Assembly (NCBI RefSeq): GCF_001019615.1
Contig: NZ_JNBQ01000034.1
Coordinates: 1-41,787, forward strand
From: Cellulosimicrobium funkei
Lineage (GTDB): Bacteria; Actinomycetota; Actinomycetes; Actinomycetales; Cellulomonadaceae
DNA: 41,787 nt
Direction: 5' to 3'
Positions 1 through 9,300 of the stretch are shown in pieces. Position numbers and translations under genes: made by a program. The number at the start of each line of letters is the position of its first letter. Position 1 is the first letter of the stretch. Below the pieces are notes generated by a model that saw nothing but the letters and a program-made list of their open reading frames with translations, was not told the DNA's origin and ran no database searches.

Positions 1-1145
1 GGCGGCGCGCCCCCGGCGTCGTGCGCCGCGGGACGCGGACTGCGCAGGCGCCGCAGCGCGGCCGAGACCCGGGGCGCCGTCCCGACGCAGGCGCGCGCGA
101 CGGGTCCGCGGACGGCGACCATGAGCCCGACGAGGTCGCGACGCCCGGGGTACAGGGTCGACGGGACGGTGAACTTGGGGTGGATGCACGGGTCGAAGAG
201 GGAGACGTCGCCGCGCGCGGCGACGTGCTCCTGCGTCATGACCCGGCCGATCACGCCCGGCCCCAGGTCTGCGTGGTCCTCGTCGTAGGTGTCGAGGTAG
301 CCGAAGAGCCCGCTGCCGGAGCGGATCACCGCGCTCGCGTAGACCGTGGTCCCGCCGCCCACGAGCTCGAAGACGTGCAGCCGCCCCTGCCGCCGCATCT
401 CGTCCGTGGCCTCCTGGAACCACCCGAGCTGGTGCGGCTTGTTGCGCTGCGCGGCCCCCTTGCGCGACCGGTCGCCCTTCCATCCGGACGCCTCGAGGTC
501 CAGCAGACGCTCGGTCGCGGCCGGGTCACCGCCGTTGTCGACGATCGTGAGCTCACCGCCGAGCCGCTCGGCCAGGGCGGCCGCGTCCTGCCGGACGTGC
601 CGGCGCCGCCGCCTGCTCAGGTGCGCGACGGGGTCCTCGCCGGGGACCCGGAGGCACGCACGCTCCAGCCGGTAGCGCTCGAGGACCGGGAGCCGACGGT
701 CCGCGCAGGCGTCGAGGAGCGCGGACAGGAGGGGGCCGTCCGGGAACAGCGTCAGCTCGAGCAGCCCGGGCAGGCCGCTGCGGCGGCGTCCCACGGCGTC
801 GAGCACGGCCTCGAGTGTCGCGCGCGTGTCGTCGCGGTCCACGAGCGGGGCGCAGACGGAGGCGTTCCGCGCGAGGTACGGGGTCGCGGTCGTCGAGTAC
901 GCCACCGGGAGCCGGTGGAACCCCCGCTCCAGGCCGAGCGGCAGGACCAGGCGCACCCGGTCGGCGTCCTCGGCGAGGAGGAGTCGCAGGTCGCGCGCCG
1001 CGGGGAACCAGCGCGTCGCGGGCAGGAGCCAGCCCGGGTCGAGGAACGCGTTGGGCTCCGCCGCGCGTGCGGCGAGGTCGGACCAGCCCGCGACGTCCGC
1101 GGGCGAGAGGTCGTCGAGCGCGACGACCCGCACGGTGACCGTCAT
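1..1145 (-). CDS. GNAT-fold acyltransferase of the CelD/FemAB-like type (partial, 3' end off window)
   Basis: I translated the reverse strand by hand from ATG at 1145-1143. The frame stays open to the left edge, so the C terminus is missing. The product reads as a GNAT/Acetyltransf_6 (CelD-like) protein. The N-terminal half has the LDPGWLLPATRWFP and PVAYSTTATPYLARN segments. The second half has the SGWKGDRSRKGAAQ and LFGYLDTYDEDHADLGPGV stretches typical of acyl-CoA-dependent transferases in polysaccharide clusters. Its ATG overlaps the stop of the preceding glycosyltransferase gene by 4 bp, so it is the last visible member of the wzt-wzm operon. The likely role is acylation of a sugar or lipid intermediate of the exported glycan. 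The family call is moderately firm; the substrate is unknown. Confidence 0.75.
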   Translation of the reverse strand, partial: MTVTVRVVALDDLSPADVAGWSDLAARAAEPNAFLDPGWLLPATRWFPAARDLRLLLAEDADRVRLVLPLGLERGFHRLPVAYSTTATPYLARNASVCAPLVDRDDTRATLEAVLDAVGRRRSGLPGLLELTLFPDGPLLSALLDACADRRLPVLERYRLERACLRVPGEDPVAHLSRRRRRHVRQDAAALAERLGGELTIVDNGGDPAATERLLDLEASGWKGDRSRKGAAQRNKPHQLGWFQEATDEMRRQGRLHVFELVGGGTTVYASAVIRSGSGLFGYLDTYDEDHADLGPGVIGRVMTQEHVAARGDVSLFDPCIHPKFTVPSTLYPGRRDLVGLMVAVRGPVARACVGTAPRVSAALRRLRSPRPAAHDAGGAP

Positions 1146-2287
1146 CGGTACGCCTCCAGCACCTCGTCGAGACGGGCCGCGGCCGCCGCCCAGGTCCGTG
1201 TCCGCGCGGTCGCCCGCGCCCTCGCCTGAGCCTGGCCGAGGGTGTGCGCGTCGCGCAGCCCGTCCAGCGCCTCGGCGAGCCGGTCGACGTCGCCCGGCGG
1301 GACCAGGAGCCCGCCGTCGCCGACGGCCTCCGGCAGCCCGCCGACGTCGGACGCGACGACGGCGGCGCCGGCCGCCATGCCCTCCAGCGCGGTGAGCCCG
1401 AACGGCTCGGGCCAGGTGGAGGGGACGACGACGACCGAGGCGGTCGCGAGGACGGCGGGCAGCGCGTCGCGGGCGAGGAACGACGCGAACCGGACCGGCG
1501 ACCGCAGGCCGGCCGCTGTCCGGCGGAGCTCCTGCTCGTAGGGCGTCAGCGGGTCCCGGGCGTCGAACCCTGGGCGCCCGACGACCGTCACGCGGACGTC
1601 GGCGCGGTCCAGCGCCTCGACAGCGGCCAGCAGCACGTGGACGCCCTTGTCGGGGATGACCCGGCCGACGTACACGACGTGCAGGCCGTCGTCGGCGGAG
1701 TCCGCGCGCGGGACGTCGAGGAGCGTCGGGTCCACCCCGTTGCGGACGGTGCGCACCTGGTCGCCGAGCTCCCGCGGGAGCCGCGCCCGGACCTGCTCCG
1801 CGAGGAAGTCGCTCACGCACACCACCGGGGCGTGCGCCAGCGTCCGGCCCGCGTCGCGGGCCGTGTAGGTCCGCAGCACCTGGTTGTGCGCGTAGAGCAC
1901 GGGCACGTGCCGCGCGTCGACCAGCGGCACCAGGGCCGGGGCGTTGTGGGCGAGCACGAACGACGGCCGCCACTCGTCCTGGCCGCCGACGACGGCGGCG
2001 AACGCGCGGCGCGCCGCCATCCGGGGGGCGCCCACGCGCGCGAGCGCCGAGTCGACGTAGCGGTCGCTCCGTCGGGAGCGCCGTGGCGCGTACTCGACGA
2101 CGTCGGCGCTCGTGTAGCGGTCCGGGTAGGTCCCGCGCGCGACGAGGACCGTCGGCCGCGGGCTGCCCTCGGGCCGGTGCCGCGAGAGACCGTCGACCAC
2201 GGTCGGGACGGCGCTGCCCGTTCGCGGGGAGAAGTGGTCGCCCGGCGTGATCGCGTGGACGAGCGGCCTGCCCGCCCCCGGGGTCAT
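1142..2287 (-). CDS. GT4-family glycosyltransferase
   Basis: A 381-residue GT-B fold enzyme that should transfer a nucleotide-activated sugar to a growing surface glycan in the cytoplasm. The C-terminal Rossmann half carries VYVGRVIPDKGVHVLL and the E-x7-E motif of retaining GT4 enzymes (EPFGLTALE). The N-terminal half has HAITPGDHFSPRTGSAVPT. The start at 2287 is chosen because this ATG overlaps the upstream stop (ATGA). The reverse-strand frame is open further upstream, but that part is out-of-frame readthrough of the neighbouring gene and has no family similarity. It overlaps the preceding GT2 gene and the following acyltransferase gene by 4 bp each, which indicates translational coupling. 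Confidence 0.9.
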   Translation of the reverse strand: MTPGAGRPLVHAITPGDHFSPRTGSAVPTVVDGLSRHRPEGSPRPTVLVARGTYPDRYTSADVVEYAPRRSRRSDRYVDSALARVGAPRMAARRAFAAVVGGQDEWRPSFVLAHNAPALVPLVDARHVPVLYAHNQVLRTYTARDAGRTLAHAPVVCVSDFLAEQVRARLPRELGDQVRTVRNGVDPTLLDVPRADSADDGLHVVYVGRVIPDKGVHVLLAAVEALDRADVRVTVVGRPGFDARDPLTPYEQELRRTAAGLRSPVRFASFLARDALPAVLATASVVVVPSTWPEPFGLTALEGMAAGAAVVASDVGGLPEAVGDGGLLVPPGDVDRLAEALDGLRDAHTLGQAQARARATARTRTWAAAAARLDEVLEAYR

Positions 2288-3270
2288 GGCGTCGCGAGCC
2301 CTTCCGCGCGGTCCTGCCGCGTCGCGCGCACGGCGGCGGGGACGCCCGCGGCCAGGCCGACCAGCTCCGCCACCGCCCGCGTGAGGACGACCGGGGCCGT
2401 GACCCGCTTGCGCAGGGACCGGCGCGTCCCGTCCGACTTGGTCGGCCCGAGGCGCCGCGCGGTGGTGCGCAGGTAGTCGCGCTGGTCGCGGACGGTCGTG
2501 CGGGCGTACCGACGCACGATCGGGTCCCGCCACCCGAAGTTGCGCACGAGCATGACGAGGTGGTTGCGGCGGGCGTAGTACAGGTAGCGCCGGTCGAAGC
2601 GCTTGCCACCGATCCCGTACGGCGCGGCCATGTGCCGCACGACCGCGCGCGGCGTGTAGAGCAGGCGCCCGCCCGTCGCGCGCAGGCGCAGCGAGATGTC
2701 GGACTCCTCGCACAGGCAGGTGCCCGGGTAGTTGCCGCGGATGCCGCCGATCGCGTCCAGGGCGCTGCGGCGGAACGACATGTTCGCCCCGAGCAGGTGG
2801 TCGACCTCGACGACGCGGCCGGGGTCGGCGGCGAAGCTGCCGGTGAGGCGGCCGTCGGGGAGCAGCCGGCCGATGCGGTCCAGCCCCTCGTGCTCCTCGC
2901 CGGGGATGCCGTTGTCGGCGCGGCCACCGACGGCGACGACGTCCGGGTCGGCGTAGGGCGCGATGAGCTCGTCGAGCCAGTCGGGCGCCGCGTAGGCGTC
3001 GTCGTCGACGAAGGCCACGACGTCGCCGCGGGTGACGGCGAAGCCCATCTGCCGCGACTCGGGCGTCGTGCCGCGCCCGAGCGTGCTGTGCAGGAGCCGC
3101 ACGTCGGGGAACTCCTCGCGCACGAGCCGGCGCGTCGTGTCCGCGGGGGTCGAGTCGACGACCACCACCTCGAGCGGCGGGGTGTCGAGCCGCTCCAGGT
3201 GCTCCAGGCACGCGCGCACGCTCTCGGGGCGGCCGTACGTCACGACGACGACGCTCACGGTCGGGCTCAC
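2284..3270 (-). CDS. GT2-family glycosyltransferase
   Basis: A 328-residue GT-A inverting glycosyltransferase. It begins SPTVSVVVVTYGRPESV, has the nucleotide-sugar/metal-binding acidic cluster in VAFVDDDAYA (DDD), and has an acidic ED-like motif in CEESDISLRLR. The C-terminal basic region (roughly residues 215-328) resembles rhamnosyl- or galactofuranosyl-type GT2 enzymes, but the sugar cannot be read from sequence. The GTG start at 3270 overlaps the previous stop in a GTGA arrangement. It sits in the wzt-wzm export operon and most likely builds the exported polysaccharide on its lipid carrier. Confidence 0.9.
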   Translation of the reverse strand: MSPTVSVVVVTYGRPESVRACLEHLERLDTPPLEVVVVDSTPADTTRRLVREEFPDVRLLHSTLGRGTTPESRQMGFAVTRGDVVAFVDDDAYAAPDWLDELIAPYADPDVVAVGGRADNGIPGEEHEGLDRIGRLLPDGRLTGSFAADPGRVVEVDHLLGANMSFRRSALDAIGGIRGNYPGTCLCEESDISLRLRATGGRLLYTPRAVVRHMAAPYGIGGKRFDRRYLYYARRNHLVMLVRNFGWRDPIVRRYARTTVRDQRDYLRTTARRLGPTKSDGTRRSLRKRVTAPVVLTRAVAELVGLAAGVPAAVRATRQDRAEGLATP

Positions 3271-4109
3271 GGCGCGCCTCCCGGCGGCTCGGGGACGGTC
3301 ACGAGGCGGAACCAGTCCTGGCGGCGGAGGGGAGTGGTGAGCACCGTGCGGCGCGGGCGTCGCGACCGCCCGACCCACGACTCGTAGACCCCCGGGCGCG
3401 AGTAGTGGGCCGTGTGCCCGGACCACCCGAACTTCTGCCGCATGGCCTCCGGGCGGCGGACCCAGGAGAAGTGGAGCACGGCCTGGTCGGGGCGCACGAC
3501 CTCGTGGACGACGGTGTCGTGCGGGTGGCTCGGGTCGGTGTTCCAGGGCCGCAGGTCGACGCGGTAGAGCGGCACGTCGGCCTGCCGCGCGTGGGCGAGG
3601 GTCGTGCCGGCGCGCACCGCCAGCGGCCCGGGGTACGACGCCGCGGGCCGGCCGAGACGCGTGCTCGACTCCAGGTAGCGCCCCGGCGCGACGCGCGAGT
3701 AGAGCCAGCGCGCGGGGTAGTGGAGCCCGCCCGCCCCCGCCCGCTCGGCGGCGTCCAGGGACGCGCGGAACGCGGCCGGGTCCAGCATGACCTCGTCCGT
3801 GTCGAGCTGGAGCACCCAGTCGGCACCCTCCGACGCCGCGTCGAGGGCGGACTGGCGCTGGTACGTGTCGTTGTCGAGGGGGTGCTCGTCGAGCCGGGCG
3901 AAGCGTCCGGGGGCGTGCACGCACTTGCCGTCCGTGTCGATCTCCTCGACGACCGCGAGGCACTCGTCGACCGGCAGCGGGGTCCCCGTCCACGACGTGC
4001 TCGTCTCGTCGTAGGACAGGACGACCCGGTCGACGAGGTGGTAGTACGCGAGCAGGCTCGCGCGCAGGAAGCTCGGGTCGGCGAGGAGGACGTACGCGGT
4101 GACGCGCAT
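3267..4109 (-). CDS. GT2-like glycosyltransferase
   Basis: A 280-residue protein that starts MRVTAYVLLADPSFLRASL and carries a DxD-like motif in VLQLDTDEVML. It also has YYHLVDRVVLSYDETS and a C-terminal WVRRPEAMRQKFGWSGHT segment common to GT2-like transferases of surface-glycan clusters. The family is less sharply defined than for its neighbour. ATG at 4109 overlaps the wzm stop by one base (TGATG), and its own stop overlaps the next gene by 4 bp. It is probably cytoplasmic or membrane-peripheral. The donor and acceptor are unknown. Confidence 0.8.
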   Translation of the reverse strand: MRVTAYVLLADPSFLRASLLAYYHLVDRVVLSYDETSTSWTGTPLPVDECLAVVEEIDTDGKCVHAPGRFARLDEHPLDNDTYQRQSALDAASEGADWVLQLDTDEVMLDPAAFRASLDAAERAGAGGLHYPARWLYSRVAPGRYLESSTRLGRPAASYPGPLAVRAGTTLAHARQADVPLYRVDLRPWNTDPSHPHDTVVHEVVRPDQAVLHFSWVRRPEAMRQKFGWSGHTAHYSRPGVYESWVGRSRRPRRTVLTTPLRRQDWFRLVTVPEPPGGAP

Positions 4110-4939
4110 CAGATGAAGTCCGCGAACTCGCGCTCGTTCTTCTGGAACACGAGCGTCCCGGCGAGGAAGATCAGCGGGGCGGCGACCACGAGCGCCACGA
4201 CCTGCCACGTGGGCGGGAAGTCGGTGCCCAGCAGGGACCAGCGGAAGCCCTCGAGGAACCACGTCACCGGGTTGATGTCGAAGAGCCAGCGCAGGTTCTC
4301 GGGCACGGACGACAGCGCGTAGGCGACCGGGCTCGCGTAGAGGAGGATCTGGACGAGCCAGGGCAGCACGTACCCGACGTCGCGGTACTTGACCATGTAC
4401 GCCGCGGCGGCGAGGCCGAGCCCCGTGCCGATCAGCAGGATGAGCAGCACCCAGACGGGCAGGAGCAGGACCGCCCAGCCGGGGTTGATGCCGTAGACGA
4501 AGAGCAGCACGACCGCGAGCGCGAGCGCGACGAGGAAGTCGAGCACGACGGAGGCGAGGCTCGAGATCGGGACCAGGAGCCGCGGGAAGAAGACCTTCTG
4601 CACGAGGGACTGGTTGCCGACCATCGAGCCGGACGCACGGCCGAGGGCACCGTTGAACAGGTTCCACGCGAGCATGCCCGCGAGCGTGAAGAGGAAGGTG
4701 GGGATATTCCCCGTCGACAGCCCCGCGATCTCCCCGAAGACGATGGTGAAGATGCCGGCGCTGACCAGCGGCTGGGCGATGACCCACGTGATGCCGAAGA
4801 TCGTCTGGCGGTAGCGCACGATGACGTCGCGCAGCGCGAGCCGGACGGCGACCTCGCGCGCGTTCCACAGCTCGCGCCAGGACGGGAGGTTGAGGCGCCC
4901 CGGCGGCGTGATGACGGTGCGCTGCACGGTCTGCTCCAC
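4109..4939 (-). CDS. wzm: ABC-2 type polysaccharide export permease (Wzm)
   Basis: A 276-residue integral membrane protein of the O-antigen/teichoic-acid exporter type (Wzm/TagG/RfbA). It begins with a cytoplasmic segment (NAREVAVRLALRDVIVRYRQ) typical of the family. About six hydrophobic segments follow, including ITWVIAQPLVSAGIFTIVF, LVALALAVVLLFVYG and LLLPVWVLLILLIGTG. The NPVTWFLEGFRWSLLG loop near the C terminus is also characteristic. It forms the membrane channel that moves a lipid-linked glycan across the membrane with the ATPase encoded one base upstream. GTG at 4939 is the start that fits the family length and the one-base spacing from the wzt stop. Confidence 0.93.
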   Translation of the reverse strand: MEQTVQRTVITPPGRLNLPSWRELWNAREVAVRLALRDVIVRYRQTIFGITWVIAQPLVSAGIFTIVFGEIAGLSTGNIPTFLFTLAGMLAWNLFNGALGRASGSMVGNQSLVQKVFFPRLLVPISSLASVVLDFLVALALAVVLLFVYGINPGWAVLLLPVWVLLILLIGTGLGLAAAAYMVKYRDVGYVLPWLVQILLYASPVAYALSSVPENLRWLFDINPVTWFLEGFRWSLLGTDFPPTWQVVALVVAAPLIFLAGTLVFQKNEREFADFI

Positions 4940-4940
4940 G

Positions 4941-6155
4941 TCAGGCCCCCTCGTACTCGAAGTTCACGAAGACCATGCCCTTCTCGGTGCTGGACGCCTC
5001 CGTGAACTCCGGGTAGGGAAGGTCGGGCAGCACCTCGAAGCGCCACGCACCCTCCCACGCGTCGAGCACGCCGGCCTGGCACGCGTACACGTCGACCGTG
5101 TACTGGCCGGGCTTGAGCCACAGGTCGCGGACCACGAGGCGGCCCTTCTGGGGCTGCTCCGGGTCGAACCACTTCCCGACGAGACGCGAGTCGCACTGCG
5201 CGATGACGGTCCCCTGGTCGTTGTTGATGTGCATCGAGACGAAGTAGGTCCCGACGAGCTTCTTGCTCGCAGGCGCCTCGAAGTCGACGACGATGTCCTG
5301 GGACGACTTGACGAACTCGTCCTCCATGCGGACCGAGGAGAGCCGGACCTTGCCGTTGCCGGGACGCTTCTTGGGGTCGGACTGCGCCGCGGCGAAGCTC
5401 TCGAAGCTGTCGCGGTAGGCCTGGAGCGTCCCCTCGACCGTGCCCGAGTACTTCAGGGTCCCGCGGTCGAGGAGGACCGCGGACGTGCACAGGGCCTGGA
5501 CGGTCTGCAGCTGGTGGCTCACGTAGAGCACGGTGCGACCGCCCTGGGCGGCCTCGCGCATCTTCTGGATCGAGCGGCGCTGGAACTCGGCGTCGCCGAC
5601 CGCGAGGACCTCGTCGATCGCGAGGATCTCCGTGTCGAGGTGGGCGGCGACCGAGAACGCGAGCCGCACGTACATGCCGGAGGAGTAGCGCTTGACGGGG
5701 GTCGCGAGGAACTTCTCGATGCCGGAGAACGCGACGATCTCGTCGTAGCGCTTGGTGATCTCCTTGCGCGTCATGCCGAGGATCGCGCCGTTGAGGAAGA
5801 TGTTCTCCTTGCCCGTGAGCTCCGGGTGGAACCCCGTGCCGACCTCGAGGAGCGACCCGACCCGCCCGGTGAGCTCGATGCGCCCGCGCGTGGGCGCGGT
5901 GACGCGCGTGAGGATCTTGAGCAGCGTCGACTTGCCGGCGCCGTTGCGCCCGACGATCCCGAGCGCTTCGCCCTGCGGGACCTCGAAGGAGACGTCGTCG
6001 AGCGCGTCGAACAGCGTGTACTTCTGCTTGCCGGTCGACCGCACCCACTGGATGGCGGCGGCCGCGGCGGTGGACGGTCGCTCGCCGAACGCACCGAGCC
6101 GGTACGTCTTGCCCAGCCCGGCGACGCGGATCGCGGGTTCCGTGGTCGCCTGCAC
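4941..6155 (-). CDS. wzt: Polysaccharide export ABC transporter ATPase with C-terminal carbohydrate-binding domain (Wzt)
   Basis: A 404-residue ATPase that powers Wzm. Walker A is GRNGAGKST (residues 69-77), the signature is YSSGM (157-161) and not LSGGQ, as is normal for Wzt/TagH, Walker B is ILAIDEV (177-183), and the switch His is in YVSHQ (214). Residues about 260-404 form a beta-rich C-terminal domain like the Wzt substrate-recognition domain, which in characterised systems reads a terminal modification on the glycan. This implies chain-terminated export. It is the first gene of the operon. The GTG start has no clear Shine-Dalgarno, but TATCTT lies exactly 6 nt upstream, consistent with a leaderless mRNA. 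Confidence 0.93.
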   Translation of the reverse strand: MQATTEPAIRVAGLGKTYRLGAFGERPSTAAAAAIQWVRSTGKQKYTLFDALDDVSFEVPQGEALGIVGRNGAGKSTLLKILTRVTAPTRGRIELTGRVGSLLEVGTGFHPELTGKENIFLNGAILGMTRKEITKRYDEIVAFSGIEKFLATPVKRYSSGMYVRLAFSVAAHLDTEILAIDEVLAVGDAEFQRRSIQKMREAAQGGRTVLYVSHQLQTVQALCTSAVLLDRGTLKYSGTVEGTLQAYRDSFESFAAAQSDPKKRPGNGKVRLSSVRMEDEFVKSSQDIVVDFEAPASKKLVGTYFVSMHINNDQGTVIAQCDSRLVGKWFDPEQPQKGRLVVRDLWLKPGQYTVDVYACQAGVLDAWEGAWRFEVLPDLPYPEFTEASSTEKGMVFVNFEYEGA

Positions 6156-6332
6156 AGATGAAAGATAGTCGTCCTGCTCGCGCTCGCGGTCGGGTCGAAC
6201 GGGTGAATCGAGCCCGGAACCGGACGAACGCGGGTGAAAGTGCCCGCCGGCCCTCGGTGTCGACCCCCCGCGGACCTACGCTCGCGGGAGCGGCACCCGA
6301 GCAGCAGGGCCCGACGACGACAGGGCGGCGAG
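6156..6332. promoter_or_regulatory. Divergent wzt / GH-A glycosidase intergenic region
   Basis: This 177-bp gap separates wzt (leftward) from the glycosidase gene (rightward). The wzt -10-like TATCTT (6167-6162 on the reverse strand) lies 6 nt from its GTG. The rightward gene has a purine-rich GGCGGCGAG just before ATG 6333. Two GGGTGAA repeats occur at about 6199 and 6231. No convincing -35 box or operator palindrome was seen. Confidence 0.45.
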
Positions 6333-9300
6333 ATGGTTTCGGACGAGGACCGGGAGAGGCCCGAGGGCGGTGCAGACCTCACGGTCGTGGGTGGCGTCGT
6401 CGCCGCCGTCCTCGGGTTGGTCGCGGCCGTCGCGATCGGCGGCACCGGGGCGGGGCGCACGTCGGACGCGCCGCCGTTCACCGCGTCCCCGGTCCCCGCG
6501 GCCGCGCCCGTCACGCAGGCGGGCGCGCTGCCCCTGTGCGGGTTCCCCCGCCTCGAGCAGGTGACCGACGACGGCGTCGACACCGAGGCGCTGGACGGGG
6601 TCCGCACGGTCGTCGACGACGTCGTGACCCTCGAGGACGGCGAGCTCGTCACGTTCCGCGTGCTCGACGGCGCGGCGTACGTGCTGGAGTGGGACCGCGA
6701 GGCGACGTACACCGTGACGCGCTACGACCTCGCGACCGGGGACGTGGAGGCGACGACGCCGGTCGAGCTCGACTGGGACGGCGCGAGCGAGACGTTCCGC
6801 ACCGACTCCTTCGAGGTCGACCCCGACGGGAGCGTCTACCTCCTCGACACGCTCATGCACCGCCGCGACCTGCTCAAGGTCGCGCCCGACGGGACCACGA
6901 CCTGGTCGGTGACGATCCCCGAGGGGGAGCACACGGCGGGCGACCTGCTCGACCTGTACGGGACGGTGCGCTGGACGGGCGACGGCGGGACCGTCGTCGG
7001 CGTCCAGGAGGGGGGCGAGGTCCTGCACGAGGTGTCGGGCGACGGGGAGCTCCTCGCGGAGACCCCGTTCGAGGGCGCCGTCCTCGCCCAGCTCCCGGAC
7101 GGCACGGCCCTGGTGCAGACCGACGTGCGCGACGACGAGCGCCGCACGCTCGACCTGCGCGCCGTGGGGCCGGAGGGCGACGACGCGTCCTTCCACCTCG
7201 GCGCCTCGTGGGAGCGCGGGCGACCGTTCGGCGTGCCGCGTGTGCCCTGGCTCGACGACACGACGGGCGCGACCACCGGGCCCTCCTCCGGGCCCGAGGG
7301 CGACGGCCTCGTCGTCGCCGACGAGAACCTCGGGTTCCGGTGGTGGGGGAGCGACGGCGTCTTCCGGGGCGTGTGGCCGGACACGCACAAGGACCTCGAG
7401 CAGCCGTTCGCGCTGTGGGAGAGCACGCCGGTGCTGCGCGACGGCACCGCCGGGGACGCGCCGTACTACGTGCTCACGCACGGCGAGGACGGCGGGTTCG
7501 CCGTCACCGAGATCACGGCCGACCGCATGGCGTACCAGCTCGGCGCGCCGGTGAAGTACAACGCGGCGAACGAGGAGCTGTTCGGCGGCCTCGGGCTCGG
7601 TGCCGGGCTGCTCGTGGACGCGCCCTACGGCGTCTTCCCCGACGGGACCGCGCCGCGCGTGGTCGCGGCGTTCGACGACGCGTGGGGCGCCTCCTCCGGG
7701 ACGTACCGCCTGCGCTACCAGGTGCGCGGCGACCCGCGCGTGTGGGACCCGGTGGTCGGCGAGGAGACCGTCGTCGACCTCCCCGCGGACGGCGGCGACG
7801 TCCCACTCGACCTGCCGCCGACCCGACCGGGCGTGTACGAGGTCGACGCCGCGCTGGTCGACGCCGCGACGGGCGAGGCGGTCTCGGGGACGTGCCTGCG
7901 CTACACCGTGGCCGCCGCGGGCAGCGGGCTCGACCCGGCGGCGCTCGCGGACGGCGCGGACTGGGGCGGTGCCGGCCCGCTGCGCGGCGTGCAGCTCGCC
8001 GGCCAGCTCGGCGTGGGCAGCCACCGTACGCAGCTCGACTTCGGCGCGATCGTGCCCGACCCGACCGCCGAGCCGGACGCCGCCGCGCTCGTCTGGGACT
8101 CGCTGCCGAACGCGGCGTTCGCGCCCGACGAGGAGGAGGGCGAGGAGCCCGCCGACGTCGACCCGTTCACCGAGCTCGCGGCCGCCGCCGAGCTCGCCGA
8201 GGAGACGGGCGTGATCCTCACGCTCCAGCTCGGCTCGGGCGGCGAGGCGGAGCAGGCCGCGGTCGAGGCCGGCACCTGGGAGGGGTGGACGCGCGAGATC
8301 GTCGCCGCCGTCCACGAGCACGCGCCGCAGATCCGCTCCTGGCAGCCGTGGAACGAGCCCAACAACACGGGCTACGAGGACGCGGCCGCGTACGAGGAGG
8401 AGGTCGGCGCGCCGTTCGCGGCGGGCGCTCGCGACGCGTCGGCCGACGTCGTCGTGGTCGGGGGCAACACGCTCGGGATCGAGCCCGCGTGGTGGGCCGA
8501 CCTGGTCGCGGCGGGCGGGTGCGACTCGCTCGACGTCGTCGGGATCCACCCCTACACCGGGTTCAACCGGTCGTGGGAGGAGGAGGGGTTCTCCGCGGAC
8601 GGCGCCGAGCTGGACCGGCTGCGCGAGGCGATCGGTCCGTGCGGGGACGTCCCCGTGTGGGACACCGAGTCCGGGTGGTGGTCCGACGGCGTCGCGAACT
8701 TCTGGGCGGGCGGGTCCGACGTCGTGCGCAAGCTCCTCTGGTACGGGCTCGAGGGCGTCGACGAGTGGACGTACTTCTTCTCCGAGGGCGGGTTCGGCGA
8801 GGCGGGGAACTCGTGGTCGCTGCTCCAGTACGGGCAGTACGTGAAGCCCGCCGGCGCCGCCTTCGCGGCGAGCGCGGCGTTCCTCGACGGGTTCGGGCCG
8901 CCCGAGGCGGTCGAGACCGGGACCCCCGGGGTCCACGCCGTGCGCGCGCCCGGGACGGGCGAGGTCGAGGGCGCCGAGCTGCTCGCCCTGTGGGGCGAGG
9001 ACCTGTCCACCACCGTGCGGCTGACGGCGCCGGACGGTGCGGTCACCGTGACCGCGCGCGACCCGTACGGCGCCGAGCGCGGCCTGGAGGTCCCCTCGGG
9101 GGGCGTCGAGGTCCCGGTGGACGGCGCGCCCGTGCTGCTCGTCGCGCCGGCGGGCACGGCGCTCGAGGTCGCCCCCGCCGAGCCGTTCGCCGACGACGTG
9201 CTCGAGGGCCGGCCGGTGACCGCGACGTCGACCCACGAGGACGCGAGCGGTCCCGACGTCGTGACGTCGGGGACCTTCGCCGTGCGCGAGCCGTGGCGGT

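Noticed and set aside
21-1229. A + strand open frame at the left edge
   Set aside because: The reverse strand holds a coherent GNAT-type protein coupled by ATGA to the upstream gene. The + strand translation is low-complexity.
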